A stretch of 64,000 nt of DNA from Acridotheres tristis (Eukaryota > Chordata > Aves > Passeriformes > Sturnidae). Below, one piece after another: positions 34,065-47,410 of this stretch (positions are counted from its first letter, which is position 1; each line of letters starts with the position of its first letter). The notes beneath the pieces are model-generated. The model had not been told where the DNA came from. It made no database searches and was given only the letters and a program-made list of their open reading frames with translations. The translations under genes were made by a program, and so were the position numbers. The stretch lies in the NCBI GenBank assembly GCA_037013685.1, contig CM072890.1:2175335-2239334 (forward strand), given 5' to 3'.

Positions 34065-37000
34065 AACATTTGATAGTCTGCCTGGTGATTTTCCAATAAT
34101 TGGGTGATAGTATACTATTCTAAATATCTTGAGCAACTCATCAAGCCTTTCAGCACTAAGCAGGCCACTAATGGATGCAGAATCAGTCCCCACTAAAATA
34201 CAATCATCTTTACTGGAAATGATAAGGCTGTGACAGTGTACTCCAGTGTAGGGTGGCAGGGATTTACCTGAGGTGGAATTTGGTGAGACACACAATTTAT
34301 TGTCACTGGCTTACAAGATGTTCCAGGAATTTCTTCTGATTCTCTGAACTTTCCCTCACGTCACCTGACTTTGACTCAGAGCCCAGACTGCAAAATGTAG
34401 TTTGGTTTATGAGATAAGGTTTTCAATTTTAACTTTAACAGAATTAAGTATTGACTTGACATTTATACAGATTATGACTCGTGGGATGAGTTGACTGATT
34501 AAAATGAGGACAAGCAATCTACCAGAGTGTGAAAAATAATGATGAATAGTGAAGAAATAATGACTGATAGTAATTAGGGAAGATTATATCATGTCTGCAG
34601 CTCTGTAAGACTTCATACTGAATGATCTGCAAAAGTTCATTAGAAGAGCCTTCCGTAAAAAAGCAGAAAATTCCAGTGAACTTCTTAAATGTGGTTGACT
34701 TGAGAGTTTATTTAGTGCAGGTGTTATTACATCAGGTGAGCATTTAGCAGAGGTGTACAATATTAATTCCCACCTTTCTCCTCCAGTGAAGAGGCAAGGA
34801 CAAGGCTCACTTGCATGACTGTTTAAAATTTGAACTCTACTCTGCTTTTTTCATAACCTTTGATGTGACTTTCCATTATCTAACTCTAGAGTGACTGCTG
34901 AATAAAACAAAACAGAAAAAATGATGAAAAGGTGCTGTAACAAAATGTATTTGGGGGGAACCTTGTCACTGCTTTTAGAAGATGCAGACTGAGCAAATAA
35001 GGAGCTGCATCCTCAAGGTCCTGGCTTCCTGTTAGACTTTATTTGCTTTTTTGTCACCTATTTTCTTGCCTGCTCCTGTCACTCTTTGCTCTTTAGTGTC
35101 TCCACTGTGTCAGAACTAGACTGTGAACTTCTGCACTGAAAATATCTGAGCACAGGATTTGTCTACATTTTTTAATTCATTAGAAGTGGTGTAATTTATT
35201 AGAAGTGGATTAATTATTGTTAATTATCTCTATGTTGTATTCAGAAATAGACTCAGTTTCTGTCTGTTATTCCTAGGCAGTACCTTAACTGAAACAGTAA
35301 TCTGGCAGTCATATGGAACCTGTCAGCAGATGACCTTGGAAAATAACATTTTAGAACCAGATTTGTCATCTTTTGTTCCTCTGTATGAAATTTGTCATGA
35401 TCTATCCATAGCCCCAGTCTACACTAAGTTATACCCTGGAACCGTGGGGAGGCAGCATGAGGAAATATTGTAAAATATCTCCAATAACAGCAGATGGGGG
35501 GAAAAGTCTGCTTTACTCCCAAAGGCAAAATATCTGGGCACAGAGACAAGTATCATTTATAGCAAGAGCTGATAATATTTTAATTTTTTTTATTAACTTG
35601 CTTCCCTCTGGAAAATGCTGCTTGCTTGTAATGATCTATTTTAGTGAAACTGGGAAAACTGTGAAGATGTTCAATATTGAAATGGATATTCTCCTGGACT
35701 TCCTTCTCTCCTTCACATTCTTCCACTTCTTCTGCTCCAGTGTCTTGGCTTTATTCCCAGTATGTACATGGTAGGAATGATCCCATGTTATGTATTGGAA
35801 TATTTTGATGTTCAGAAGTTTTCAACCCTATTTTTATTCATGTTCACGAGCTTCCCACTCTTTGTTGTTTGGGGATTTTTTAAACTTAAATTTAGTGTAA
35901 CCTTTGACACTCTTTCCCACCTTCCAATATGTTCTTCCATTGCTCTCCTCCTTTAATTTGGCCCTTAACCATGCCTTTAATGACGCCCCAAACTTTTAAA
36001 TCAAACTTTTAAATCTTGTTCTTTCTTTTTCTGTTTGACAATGCCTGAGGAAAGGTTTTAAGGTAAGGATTATGTGTGATTAACAGTGTCCAAGGAGAAG
36101 CCTCAGGACACTTCCATGCTTTTCTGATGTACAATACTTTTTTCTTCTCTTTACTTTGGGGAAACAAGCTACTACAGTTCTCAGATGATGTTCCCAGCAC
36201 ACCTACTAGATATTCACCCCAACCTGTGGGATAATGGATTTTCATTTTGTCCTCTTGGTGGTGATGAGCATCAGTAGAACTCAGTGCAAAATCTTGGTAT
36301 GAAGGGCAAGCAGACAATTCTAACAGAAGGGTCTAACCTTGATTGCTGTCATCTCTTTCTTTTGTGCCTGGCATGTGCTACAATTCTGGGAAATTCTCAG
36401 CAATTACTCCTTTCCTTGCTATTACTGCTATTTATGTTTTTACAAATGCATCAAACGCAGCTTGAGGGCACTTTTAATAGGCATTATATTAGCCTGATAC
36501 TTCCTCTGATCTCAGAGATTTATGATCTCAAAAAGCCTTCAATGAACAGTAATTTTGTCTCCAATGTGCTTGAACAAAATCTCGGTTCTAGCACATTGCA
36601 GCTGAAGGAGATGATGGCAAAGACACAGGGTTTCAGTGAGAAGAGTTGCTTGGGAAAGCTTTAAGGAAAGAAAAGGGGAAACAGCAGTGATGATGGAAGT
36701 GAGATTGTGTCAATCCCCGAAGCTGGGAAACGTGAACACAAAGGAAAGAGATCAGCAAAGGAATTCCTTGAAAGAGTGGATTCCAAGACAGTGAAGGGAA
36801 AGATGATTTACTGTTAGAGCCTGCTGTGACCAGCCTAGGGCAAAGTAAGGAATCGCTGTGAGGGGTTTGGGAGGCCATGGAGGGAGTTCAGAAATAATCC
36901 TGTTGTGGGGATCCAGCTTTCCTAGTGGGGGATGTCTCTGCTGAGATTTGAACTGAGGAAATGAGTGCTGAGGAAGCAATTCTTCAGATGCTGTGACTGC

Positions 37001-37543
37001 TGGGAGAATAATGAGTGGAGAGGAAGACTGGAATAAGAAGTAGGTGGAGAGATAAATAGAATCCATTTACTAGAGGTTTGTGATGGGGTGGACATGAGCT
37101 GCTTTTTATTGAATACATAAAAACTGTCACTGCAACCACTGTATAAGTGAATCTACTCTTTATCCCCAGTGTGCCCATCAGTGCAATCACAGCTGGCTGT
37201 TCCATGGCTGGCTGGTTCAAGTGGAGGTGAAAGGCAAACCAAACTGCAGCTCAGCTTTCACGTTTCTTCAGCACCGTCATATGTGTGGTAAATTTATTTG
37301 CTTTTCTCATTCTACTCGTTTGTGTTTCAGCTACCGAAGGGGAGGAGGGGAAGAGTATTATTTGTATTGCTGTTATTTCTTATATGTGTTATTTAAGGGA
37401 GGGCAAAGTTCACTAGTAACTAGTGCAAACTGCCTTCTGGGCAGGTGCTGTCTGGGGCTCAGAGATTCAGGAAGCTTTGCTCTCTGAGGGTGCATGGATT
37501 GAATTGCAGCCCTTGTGCTTCGTTTCTCCTAAGCTTGGCCTTT

Positions 37544-37574
37544 AAAAATAAATAAATAAATAGATAAACATAAA
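37544..37574. repeat. (AAAT)n simple repeat
   Basis: Several AAAT units, becoming imperfect (ATAG, AAAC) at the 3' side. Confidence 0.8.
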
Positions 37575-38708
37575 TATTGGTTGCTGGATCACAGAATCCC
37601 TCCTGTCTTAAGTCCCTATATTTGTAAATATTATTTTATTGGTAGTAGTGAATTAAATCCAAACATTCCATTGCAGCAGTGGAGTGCAAAGCTCCTAAAA
37701 GCTGAAATGCAACCTCTGTGGCAATACCAAGGGAAGGTCCTGGGGACTCTGACACAGTTCACGTGCCATTTCCATGGCTAAGATCAGGTAAGTGACCCTG
37801 TTGCCTCGCAGAAATCTGCCTGTGCCTGTGACCTGTGGCTCGCCCTCCTGAAGAACAAGGCCATGTCCGTGTAAAGGTGAAATGGAATTGCCTCTGTTTA
37901 TCGGTTATAAAGAACTAAAGTGTTTGGTGTGCACTTAATTGCTTGCAGATTGCTTGCAGATAAACACTTAGCACACTTAAAAAGCAGATTTATTTCCTGT
38001 TTCTTCATGTGTCCTCCATAGTGGCTGCAGAGCTCTTTTTTTTCTGTCATATTTGATAACTACAATTCTTACTGACTCTGCAGTAAAAGCCTCACCAATT
38101 TCAGCCAGTGTTGCATTTACCCCTTAGAAAGGGGTAGGTAAGATGGCACTCGTGGGGTGAATTGCTGAGTGCTTTGTTTACCTCACCATGGATATTTCAA
38201 GCTAAAAGACCCTTGCAGTGAGATCAAATCAAATTTATCCTAATCTCAATGTAATGAGTCAGGCAATGGTATAAATACATTTTTATTATCCAGAAGGGGA
38301 AAAACAGGGAAACTATAGCTCCTTACTCTGTTTTGTTCCTACAGCTGGCTTCCTATATCTGTGTATTTTTCTTTTAATAAGGTAGTTGCATAGTTAGAGA
38401 ACCCTTGTTGATAGTCTCACCTGTGCTCTCATATATTTCTCTGAGAAGCATCTCAGTATCCAGTGTTTTAATTGTCTAAATAGGGATTCATTGCCTCCAT
38501 TTTTATTTCTGAGAAAGCCAGAGTGACATGAAAAGTACATTCTGTGTGCATTGAGATTTTACAAAGGTTGCATGAGCTTACTATAAACCTCTTTTAAAAT
38601 ACTTACTATTATATAAGTGCTGAACTGAAACTACTAATACAAGAAGAAACTTCTGACATTTCTAGGGGAAAAAAGAAATGATTAACTGAAGAAATTACCA
38701 AGTTCACA

Positions 38709-38938
38709 GGATCACAGAATGGGTCTGTGAATGGATCACAGGGGGATATCTCATCCAACCTCTCTGCTCAAGCAGTGTCATGCCATGGCACAGCATTGTG
38801 TCCAGATGGTTCTGGAATATCTCCATGGAGGGACTGTCCCCACCCTCTCTGGGCAGCCTGTTTAGTGTTGGTCACTGCACAGTGAAGAGGTTCTTTCTCA
38901 GGTTCAGGTGGAACTTGCTGAGCATCAGTTTCTGCTAA
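38709..38938 (-). repeat. CR1 LINE, 3' portion
   Basis: Reads in + direction as GGATCACAGAATGG, then TCATCCAACC, TGTCCAGATGG, CTGGAATATCTCCA, GGGCAGCCTG, CACAGTGAAGAGGTTCTTTC and GCATCAGTTTCTGCT. This is the familiar complement of an avian CR1 3' region, so the element is on the minus strand with its 3' end at the low coordinate. It is 5'-truncated near 38938. Confidence 0.85.
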
Positions 38939-41920
38939 GGAGTGTGCAGTCTGCTGTACTTCCCACAGGGGTCTTGTTAGTCACTCAGGAAAAGCAAACT
39001 GCGTTTGATGAAGTTCACCCTGGTATTTCAAGGATGAGAGCTCAAATCAAGCTCGCTCTTACAGAAAAAAATAAATGTTCTGTTGAAACAATTAAACTGC
39101 AAAATGCCATGCTGTGCTACTTTGGCAGTGATCTGAATCGTGACACACCTTCTCCCATTTGTGTGGGAGAGATCCCAAGTGGAATGTAAGATCAATTATT
39201 TGGTGTTGGTTTTCTTCCACCAGAAATTCCCTCTTTGCATAGCTAGGAGCTGCTGGGGGCAGTTCCTGTCCATATCCCCAGTAAAAACATGTCCCTGTGT
39301 CCCAGAATGGAGTCAGAGACCACTGTCAGGTACAGCTTCACCTGGTGCAGAAAATGGGGCTTGTTTCTGTACGTGCTGCAGCTCGAAACTGCTCTTGTCT
39401 AACAGTCCCCATGTGACCTGGTGTGTTTGCACTGAGACCAATTTGATTTCAGAAAGGCTCTGTGCAGTCACTGCAGCCTGTCTTGATGTTATCAGCTGAG
39501 AGATGAGTGTCATAGATCTTAATTCTCACTGTTAAGGAGTGTCAAAAATAGACAGCAGGAGCCCTTGTGTTATGTGTAGATTACTTAGACCTGCCTGTTA
39601 TCCCTAGGGCAGCTTTTTTATGTATTGAGACACAAAAATAGTACAATCATGCTGCTTTGGATGTAATGTCTATAACTGTGTGCAATCCATTCCCATATGG
39701 CCAGAAAAGGTGGTCTTTGCACTATGCCTCTCGTTATTAAATACATGCTGATATGAAAGAAAGAAGTGGTGAGGATGAATTCATGCTCAGATATAGCATC
39801 ACACTAAAAGGTCAAAACCAAAACTGGAGCTTTTTCAACATTAGATATTGTTACCAGAAAAAAAAAAGGCCTATCCTTTACTCCCCACACTGAACAGCAT
39901 TCACACTTCATTGCCTGATGATCTATGAAGGTTCTCCAATCCTAAGGCAAGTGCCAAAAGGAGTCAAAAAGCCTGTAGGGCATGGATGAATGATAGGTTT
40001 GTTCTTATGACTTCCTACAATGAAATGAGACATTATTTTTCCGAGAGTGAGAATTGCAAAGAAATTTGGTCAAACATGTAATACGAAATCTTGCTTTCAA
40101 CAAAGTGAGAAACATTTTCAGCAAATTCAAAGGCATGGCTTAATGAAAGGATTTGGAAGCCAAAGCCTTTTAATTGCTTAGGGTCTAAGTGTAAAAAATG
40201 TTAATGCCAGTACTAATACGAATGTCTATCATTTCACTACTATCAGGTGAATCCAAACAAAATGAAAATCTGAACAATGGACAGACCAAACCCTTGGGCT
40301 GCATCATCGAGTGGCTTCTGGTGATGGGATTCTTATTGCCCTGGTGAGGAGCAAGCTGGGTTTGCTTCCTAATCCCTTGGGCCCCATCCTGCCAGGTTGG
40401 AAGCTCCTTGGCCACAGCCAGACAAGGATCCTCACTGCTGTGGGCTGTGGCTGAAGCCACACACTCACCTGCTCCCAGTCCCTGTGGGGACAGCTAACTT
40501 GGCAATATTTGGTTTGGCAGTGCCTGTGATGTGATCTGATCTGGTGCCAAGCTGTGACCAGGACTCCACTGCTCTGTCTGGTCCCAGGGCTGTACCACCA
40601 CTGTGTCCTTGGTTTGTAATTCCCTCACAGCAGCCCTGTGGAGCAATTGTCATGGGCTACAAGTTGCATTTTCTACCAACATAGCTCCTTGCTCCCCTGG
40701 TTGTGTTGCCTAGAAGTGCCAGGTAAGGGAGCACAAGGAAGAATAATGTCTGCTCCTCTCTCAGAGTCCTCTTTAGGCAGGGGCTGAAGGGCATCAAATG
40801 ACAACTGGCTCTCTACCACATGGTGACCTTTTGGAAGTCTCCTCTCCACAGCATGGAGAGGCTTAAAACCACCTGGGGTGCAGGTGGCCTTTTGTGGGGT
40901 CCATGAATTGAGTGGTTGGCCAAAAGCCTCAGTGGAAGGGGAAATGGCCAGTTTCCCTAGAGATAAAAGACAGAAAATGGGACAGGATAGGTCTTGTGCC
41001 ACTGTGAATAGGGAGGGAGAAAGGATTTCCTTGGTGAAGGGTGCTTTTTTGGTCCAGCTGGTTCCTTTCATTGCCTTTCTAAGCCTCCTCAACTCTTCCT
41101 CCTCCTTCCATACGAGCTGCTTACACAGCCTTATTCCTCCTGCCAGTCTCTGCACTGCCTCCCAGGAAGCAGGCAGCAAGAAAATCTCTCCTCAGCCTCC
41201 CCCTTTCCTGAGCTGCACGGCACAGCCACTCGTCAGCCGTGTTTTTCTCCACTGAAACTCGCAGTCCTCAGCCTGTGATGTTTCCTGAGGGTTGTGGAGG
41301 CAGCAGTCACAGCCACATGCCAGAATGCTCAAAAGGTCAAGGAGGACACAGAGGGTCAGGACAGACACAGTCAGAGGAACCACGCTTCCTCAGAAACACA
41401 GATCGAGGTGCCCTGGGCAGTGAGAGTAAAGCAGGCACAGTGAAACTTTTCCTCTGGAAAACAGAATGGGATAGAAAAGTCACTGGACTCCTCCCTACCC
41501 TGCTCAGTTGGCCCTGCTAATGAAGGCCTGGTCAGACACAGAGGGTCATCTGGCTTCTCCACCTACCCACAGACTGCAGAAGATGAGCATAAAGCTGCTG
41601 AAGAAACAGTCCTTGCTTGGTCCAGATGGAAAGGCTCAACCAGTTCCTTGCAGAAGCTGTGTAGGACACAACAGCCATCAGGGCTGCACTGTTTGTGCAG
41701 CCTGTGCAGTTTGCACATTTGTGTCTAGGCTGTCAATCTGCCATGTTGTAGTCAACGAAAAAAGCACATTCCATTTATTCACAGTGTTCCATGGCATGTG
41801 GTGAAACCAGCCCTGTTCCCCACTGCTGTGTCTGCATGGCTTCACCACCAACAGCACGAGGGCTCTCAGCCTCTGCCCCTCCCTGCTGTGAATGATCCTG
41901 CTTGGTCTTTTTTTTTCTAA
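38939..41920. other. Intergenic, no gene recognised
   Basis: Unique-looking sequence. The 168-codon open frame at 40673-41179 (minus) has no domain or family resemblance I can name. Nothing else is supported. Confidence 0.5.
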
Positions 41921-42028
41921 AAAAAGACTGGATGTGGCACTTGGTGCCGTGGTTTAGTTGAGGTGTTAGGGTGTGGGTTGGACTTGATGATCTTGGAGGT
42001 CTCTTCCAACCTAGTTGTACTGTGGAAG
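41921..42028 (+). repeat. CR1 LINE 3' end
   Basis: AAAAAGACTGGATGTGGCAC, TTGGTGCCGTGGTTTAGTTG, GGTTGGACTTGATGATCTTG and GAGGTCTCTTCCAACCTAG are in the order of an avian CR1 3' end, on the plus strand. Only about 105 bp remain. Confidence 0.88.
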
Positions 42029-43180
42029 GAGATTTGGGCATTCCCTTTGAACCTGATGATGGAGGAGAGGGAAACACAGATCCCACAAGGCCTGCAGGGA
42101 TGTCTGCAGGTGTGTGTTGGTTGGTCCATCAGTGGACTGACCCCTGGCTGGCAATCCTTGTGGGTTATGTAGCTGGAGCTGCCCTGGGGTGGGGTCTGAA
42201 TGGGATTGTCATAAAGAGGAACCTGTGGAGAGCAGCATCTTGGATGCTTCAGTGAGACCTCTGATTCCTGAGGTCCAAACTGAGGTTTGGAATGGCTGCA
42301 GGATTTAGAGGGTGGCTGTCAAGGGCCACAAAGAGCTTGATAAACTCAGTGCCTTTTTCTTCTTTGCCCAAGCAAAGGCTGTTCAGAAAGAGCCAGTTCA
42401 CTCTGGGTGTCCTGAGGAGCTGCTTTGGCTGCCACAAGAGGATTCTCATTCTGCCCCTGCCTGTGGCCCAGCCCAGCACTGGGAGCAGGACTGGACAGCA
42501 GGTCCACAGGGTCACCTAGAACAGGACAAGGAATGTTAACAGGAACATGGTCAGAAGAAAAACGTGTGCAAGAAGTCTTGTCCCCTGATCCACTCCTGTT
42601 TCACTGCATTCCTTGTTAGCAGGCAGTGCTCAGGCAAGAACTTCAATGTTTTCATTTGCTGGGAGCCAAGTAGGCAAATATTTCCTTGCATCTTCTGAGC
42701 TGTTCCAAAGAAGTGCAAATCTCATACACTAGACCTGATGCCAGACCCAGGAAAACTGCAGGGTCACTTTCTGCACTTCCCCACAGGGCTCCTGCCAATG
42801 TGACAATGTGAGAAGAAGTTGCTGGTTCCCTGCACAAACCCTGCCAGGGAAGATGTGCTGACCTTGGGGTTGGATATCTTTCCAGTTCTCTTGTCACCAC
42901 TGAACGAGTTATTTTAAATTGTCCCTGCTGATTTTTATTTTCACCACCTTCCTTTTTTGTCCTTTGTGCTTTTTGAGACGTTGCTTGTTAAAACCAGGCC
43001 GTAGCCTTGACAATGATTTTGGAGACTGTCCACACAAAAGTTCTATCTGGAGAACAAAGAAACGATTTAGTTGGGTAAGAGTTAACTGGAATATTACTCA
43101 TTAGCATTCATTTACTACAAACTAGTAAAGGCAAGTAGTGTTTTGAGTACATGAGTGAGTTTAGTGAGTAGTGAATGCCC

Positions 43181-43218
43181 ACATTTCAGTGAGCTTACAA
43201 GTGTAAGCTCCTAAATGT
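43181..43218. repeat. Inverted repeat, hairpin-forming
   Basis: Arms GAGCTTACA (43191-43199) and TGTAAGCTC (43202-43210) are perfect complements around AG. An outer ACATTT/AAATGT pair (43181-43186, 43213-43218) continues the stem after an unequal bulge (CAGT against CT). Confidence 0.8.
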
Positions 43219-45710
43219 GACTGTTTATTCTATGTAACAGAAAGATATATTTATAGTTAATGGTAAATTTAGTTATTATCATAGTTTTTTCATAATGACT
43301 TTGTGTGACTACAAATATTTTTAAAATATACTTTCCTTTAATAGGAGATTTGACAGTGAGCCAAAGCATCTTAAAGATTTTGCTTTATTGCATTAAGACT
43401 TTTAAAGATGGGAGTTGGAGTTGCTAGGAACAGAAAATCCTAGAGATATATTTTTTTCAATTGTTCTGAAAGAAATTATTTGGCAAGTAGACCATTTGTC
43501 TTGCACGATGCTTATCAGAGAAGACAGAATTTTTAAAAATTGTACATTGAAAAAATAGCGTCTGATTACATACAACATGTTCTGCCAGATATTCTGAGAC
43601 AGCACCAGAAGGCACCACATTTCAAGTGGCAACAACATGTCATGGAAATATCTGAAAATTCTCCTTCTCAGTGAAATGTCTGTTTACCATGCACTTGTTA
43701 CCAAGCTGGCTTGTTTACTTTTACCTGAATTTCCCCATTTTTCCATTGTTAGATATATTTTCTGTTTTTCAGATAAATTCTTATTTTCAGTGACTTAAGA
43801 GTATAAAAAAAGCAGAATATTTGTTTTAAAATACATGTTTAAAGGTAACCCATTCCTACAGCAGATATGTTGAGCTCACTGATTCTTACCTGACTTCAGT
43901 CTCTTGTTTTCATGTTCATAAATAAAGACAACAAAAAGAAAATAGATTTCAACAGCTTCTTCACCTGTGGTGCTCCTGGTGATGAATTAATGGACTGATC
44001 TAGGGGAAGATACAGAGTGTCTGGAACAGAAATAAGTAAAGGCCTTGTGTTGTTCATACCCCAACATGGCTCACTTGACTGATGTAGTTTTTCTGGGTGT
44101 CTTCAGGCATATTCCTTGGCATGTTTGTGCTTGAATGCCCTGTCTGCAATGGGATAATAATATTTCTTCTGTCTGTCTAGATGGTAATTTCCTTGTGACA
44201 GAAACTGGATCTTACAACGTGTTGGTGCAGAATCTACTGGTGTGATCTACTAGTACTGCTTCTTTAAATTAATGGTAAGTAACAACTTGGACAAATATGA
44301 AAATTAAATTTTAATTCCTCAGCTGACATCTCAGTACAATCTAATTTCACATACTTGAACAAGTGCTTTTTATCTGCTTGGCAACAGCCTCACAGGTTAA
44401 AACATGAGGGATTTGGTGAATTCTCCAAAGTATCACCTTTGAGCCAAGAGCTCAAGTGCCTCTGAAGCTGGACAGAAGATATTGTGAATATAGGGTGTTT
44501 TGCTTTGTGGGTAGGGTTTCCTTGAGCTATGCAGATTGGGGCAGGAGGAAAAGGAGTGGAAGAGGAATTGCTCAAACTCCGCAACAGGCTATTTCCTCTC
44601 CTCTAGCAATTATTCTTCCATTCATGTCCCCCTACCTAAAAATGGGCAAGCCAGAAAACAGCAATCTCACTTTTACAGTGTGTGTCTGTGGAGATTTGGA
44701 GGAACACCCTTCCAGGTCCTTGAGCTGGCATTCAGCAGTGCCTCACAACACCTTGTATCCTGAGAAAGGGCTGCTGATGACATGAAGAGAGTGAAAAGGG
44801 TGTTGACTTCATTGTTCAATGTGTGTTGAGATTACAGGGGGTTTGATGAGCCCACTACGCTGCAGGACTCAATGGCAGAATCTTAGAAAAAGACTGGCAG
44901 GGGAAATCAGTGGAGGGCTTGCCAAGGAGGAATGGGAACAAAATACAGCAGGAATGGCAGACAGGAGAAAAAGATACATTTTACAAGATTTTTACATTGG
45001 TATTTCAATTCTCATACCCAAAGAAAATGAACTGCTGAACCTTCTCCTGTTCACCCACAAGTAACCTTACGTGATGAAATGACAGTGCTGAGGGAAATTG
45101 TTGTAGGCTGAGAAAACAGAGTTTCCCTAAGCAATAGCTGTGATTTCAGCTAGCTGTGACATTTGAAAACACAGCCAGACTAACCTGTCCTTTATTCCCT
45201 AGCAGCAGAGAGGCTCTGTTATGTTCCATAGCTATGATCAGTAGCTGAGTTTATCCAAATAATAAGAGAAGCCTCAATCGTGGGGACATCTTGGAGGTAC
45301 AAAGAAATGTGGCACTTTGGTAATGGGATGGGTGAAAAAGAGAGTGAAGATGGGAAAAGTATTTCTTTAAAAGAAATTCATGTCCCCAAGCAGCTTTTAA
45401 TCCTAGAAAGAGTAAATTATGTATCTGTGAACAGGATCTGGCAGTACAAACCCCATTGCTAACAACAGCATTGTTTCAAGGCATCTCTAGGTGAAGAAGC
45501 CTTCCTGTCTATTTTTAGCACTGGAGATTTAAAAGATGATGTAACTGTTTTGAAGAACAGCTCTTCTCGTGGTGCCTAGATGGTGATGCCACATTGCATG
45601 GAGTTTTTTGTCATTTGGTCAAACAGAACTTGACAGCTTGAAGAGCCAAACATTGGACAACCAGCAGCAGAGGGGTTATCACCATCAGACCAGTGCTGAT
45701 GGTTCTTTTT

Positions 45711-45772
45711 ATCAATCATTTCATTTCTTCATCATCATCATTCATTTCTATCATCATTTCATTTCTTATCAA
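45711..45772. repeat. Simple-sequence patch with 15-bp direct repeat
   Basis: ATCATTTCATTTCTT occurs at 45715-45729 and again at 45753-45767, with (ATC)n and TCATTTC units between. Confidence 0.75.
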
Positions 45773-47020
45773 TGAAGACAGAACGTTTCACTGTGCTCAG
45801 GATGTACATGCATTGCACAGGTGAGTGTGCACTGGAGAGGCAGGGCTGGCAAACTGCTCTGGGTACCAAAGTCATGGATCCACATGGAGATATGCTTGTT
45901 TAAATATACTTGCAGTATCTCTATCCTATCCACTAATCTCAGTTTTTTTTAACCAGACTGAAGTAGTGACTCTTTTAAATCTCATAATTTCCTAGCCTCA
46001 GACATCTGGTAAACTCCATCTGTGCTGTGGAACTATGCTATTTCAAGGTCATGCATTTCAGTAAACGATTCTTAGTGCATTTTGCTCTCCTCTGTGGATT
46101 TAGAGTTCTCAAAATTAACCAGACAGATCTCTGCATCCAGCTGAGGCACAGAAATACTGGGACAATGAATTCTAGAAAAATTGCATCCCAATGTTAATCA
46201 GTGGGAATGGGTCATGAGGGGTAAAGGGAAATAGAACCGAGGCTGGAAATGAGTGGCCTTACAAAAAGTGAGTTTATAGGAAATAGCAGAGTGGGCAGTT
46301 TGTTAAATAAATGCCATGAAGCACAAGCACACATCACCTCAGTGCAAAAGGAGGATGGGAATTTCAGTCAGACCAGTGCCTCAATCATTAGCTCTCCTTT
46401 GATCTCAGCATAAGGAGGAAATATGCAGAAAATGAAATGTAGGTCATCATGCTAAAGAGTTATACTAAAATGGTAATACAAGCCTTTATCGTGGAAATGA
46501 CACTGTAAGTTAGCCAGAGAAATAAAATGCAAGGAAGGATATTTCTAAAAGTATATATGTAAAAGGAGGGAGTTCAGGCTCAGGTGGCATAAAATACCAA
46601 GAAGCAAAAAGCAAAAGTACCAAGGAAAGGGAAAGTATTTTTTCCAGGTTTTTTTCTAATACACTTAACTGCAATCAAATAACTAACAAATTCTTGTCCA
46701 CAGGCAGAACAATATGTGTATTGTTTCTGAATTACATTCTCTTTTATTGGAACTTTTCTTTAATTCTTGTTGTTATTCACAAGTCTGGTTTTCTTCCCTA
46801 GCATGCAGCTTCCGAAAATGTAGGACACATGCTTCCATGTTTCATAATCTAGGATATTACTGAAATATTTAATAATACTAGATTCTGTGACATCTTCTGG
46901 GTTGTTGTGTGCTGCCTGTCAATGAACCACTGCAAATCACTGGGTCCAGCTGTCCCACCTGCCCTGCTCCATCTAACATGACACAGAGGTTGTGTAGTAG
47001 CCTGATTATAAGTACAGAGT

Positions 47021-47410
47021 CATAAAATCATAGAATAACCTGCTTGGAAAGGACTTTAAAGATTATCCTGTTCCAACCCCCTGCCATGGGACAGCTTCCA
47101 ATAGCCCAGGCTGCTCAGAGCTCCATCCAACCTGGCCTTGGACACTGCCAGGGATGGGGCATCCACCACCTACCCTGGGCAACCTGTGCCAGTGCCCCAG
47201 CACCCTCACAGTAAAGAATTCCTTCCAAATATCTCAATCCAAACCTGCTCTCTTTCAGTCTGGAGCCATCCCCCCTTGTCCTGTCACTGCCTGCTTGTAT
47301 AAAAAGTCCCTTTCTATCTTTCTTGTCAGCTCCCTTTAGATATTAGAAAGTACAATTACATCACCCTGGAGCTTTCTCTTCTCCAGGCTGAACAAACTCA
47401 ATCATGTCTG
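47021..47410 (-). repeat. CR1 LINE, 3' portion (about 390 bp)
   Basis: In + direction it begins with the terminal microsatellite-like CATAAAATCATAGAAT. It continues with GGAAAGGACTTTAAAGATTA, CCAACCCCCTGCCATGGGAC, CCATCCAACCTGGCCTTGGA, GGGCAACCTGTGCCAGTGCC, CACCCTCACAGTAAAGAATT, CTTGTCCTGTCACTGCCTGC and CTTCTCCAGGCTGAACAA. This is the classic complement of a CR1 3' end. Read on the minus strand the element is complete at its 3' end and truncated at its 5' end near 47410. It is the best-preserved CR1 in the window. Confidence 0.95.

Larger units (their letters stand above)
18946..38708. other. Intergenic, no gene recognised
   Basis: About 20 kb without convincing coding exons on either strand. 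The longest open frames (for example 19946-20431 minus, 25237-25671 minus, 25556-25993 plus) have no recognisable domains and overlap each other on opposite strands in GC-richer patches. Apart from the repeats listed separately I see AT-rich unique sequence. Confidence 0.55.
42029..47020. other. Intergenic, no gene recognised
   Basis: About 5 kb. Contains an inverted repeat at 43181-43218 and a TCATTTC/ATCATC-rich patch at 45711-45772, listed separately. No coding region or RNA gene is recognised. Confidence 0.5.

Noticed and set aside
40673..41179. 168-codon minus-strand open frame
   Set aside because: No family resemblance or splice structure, and competing open frames on the plus strand in the same GC-richer patch.
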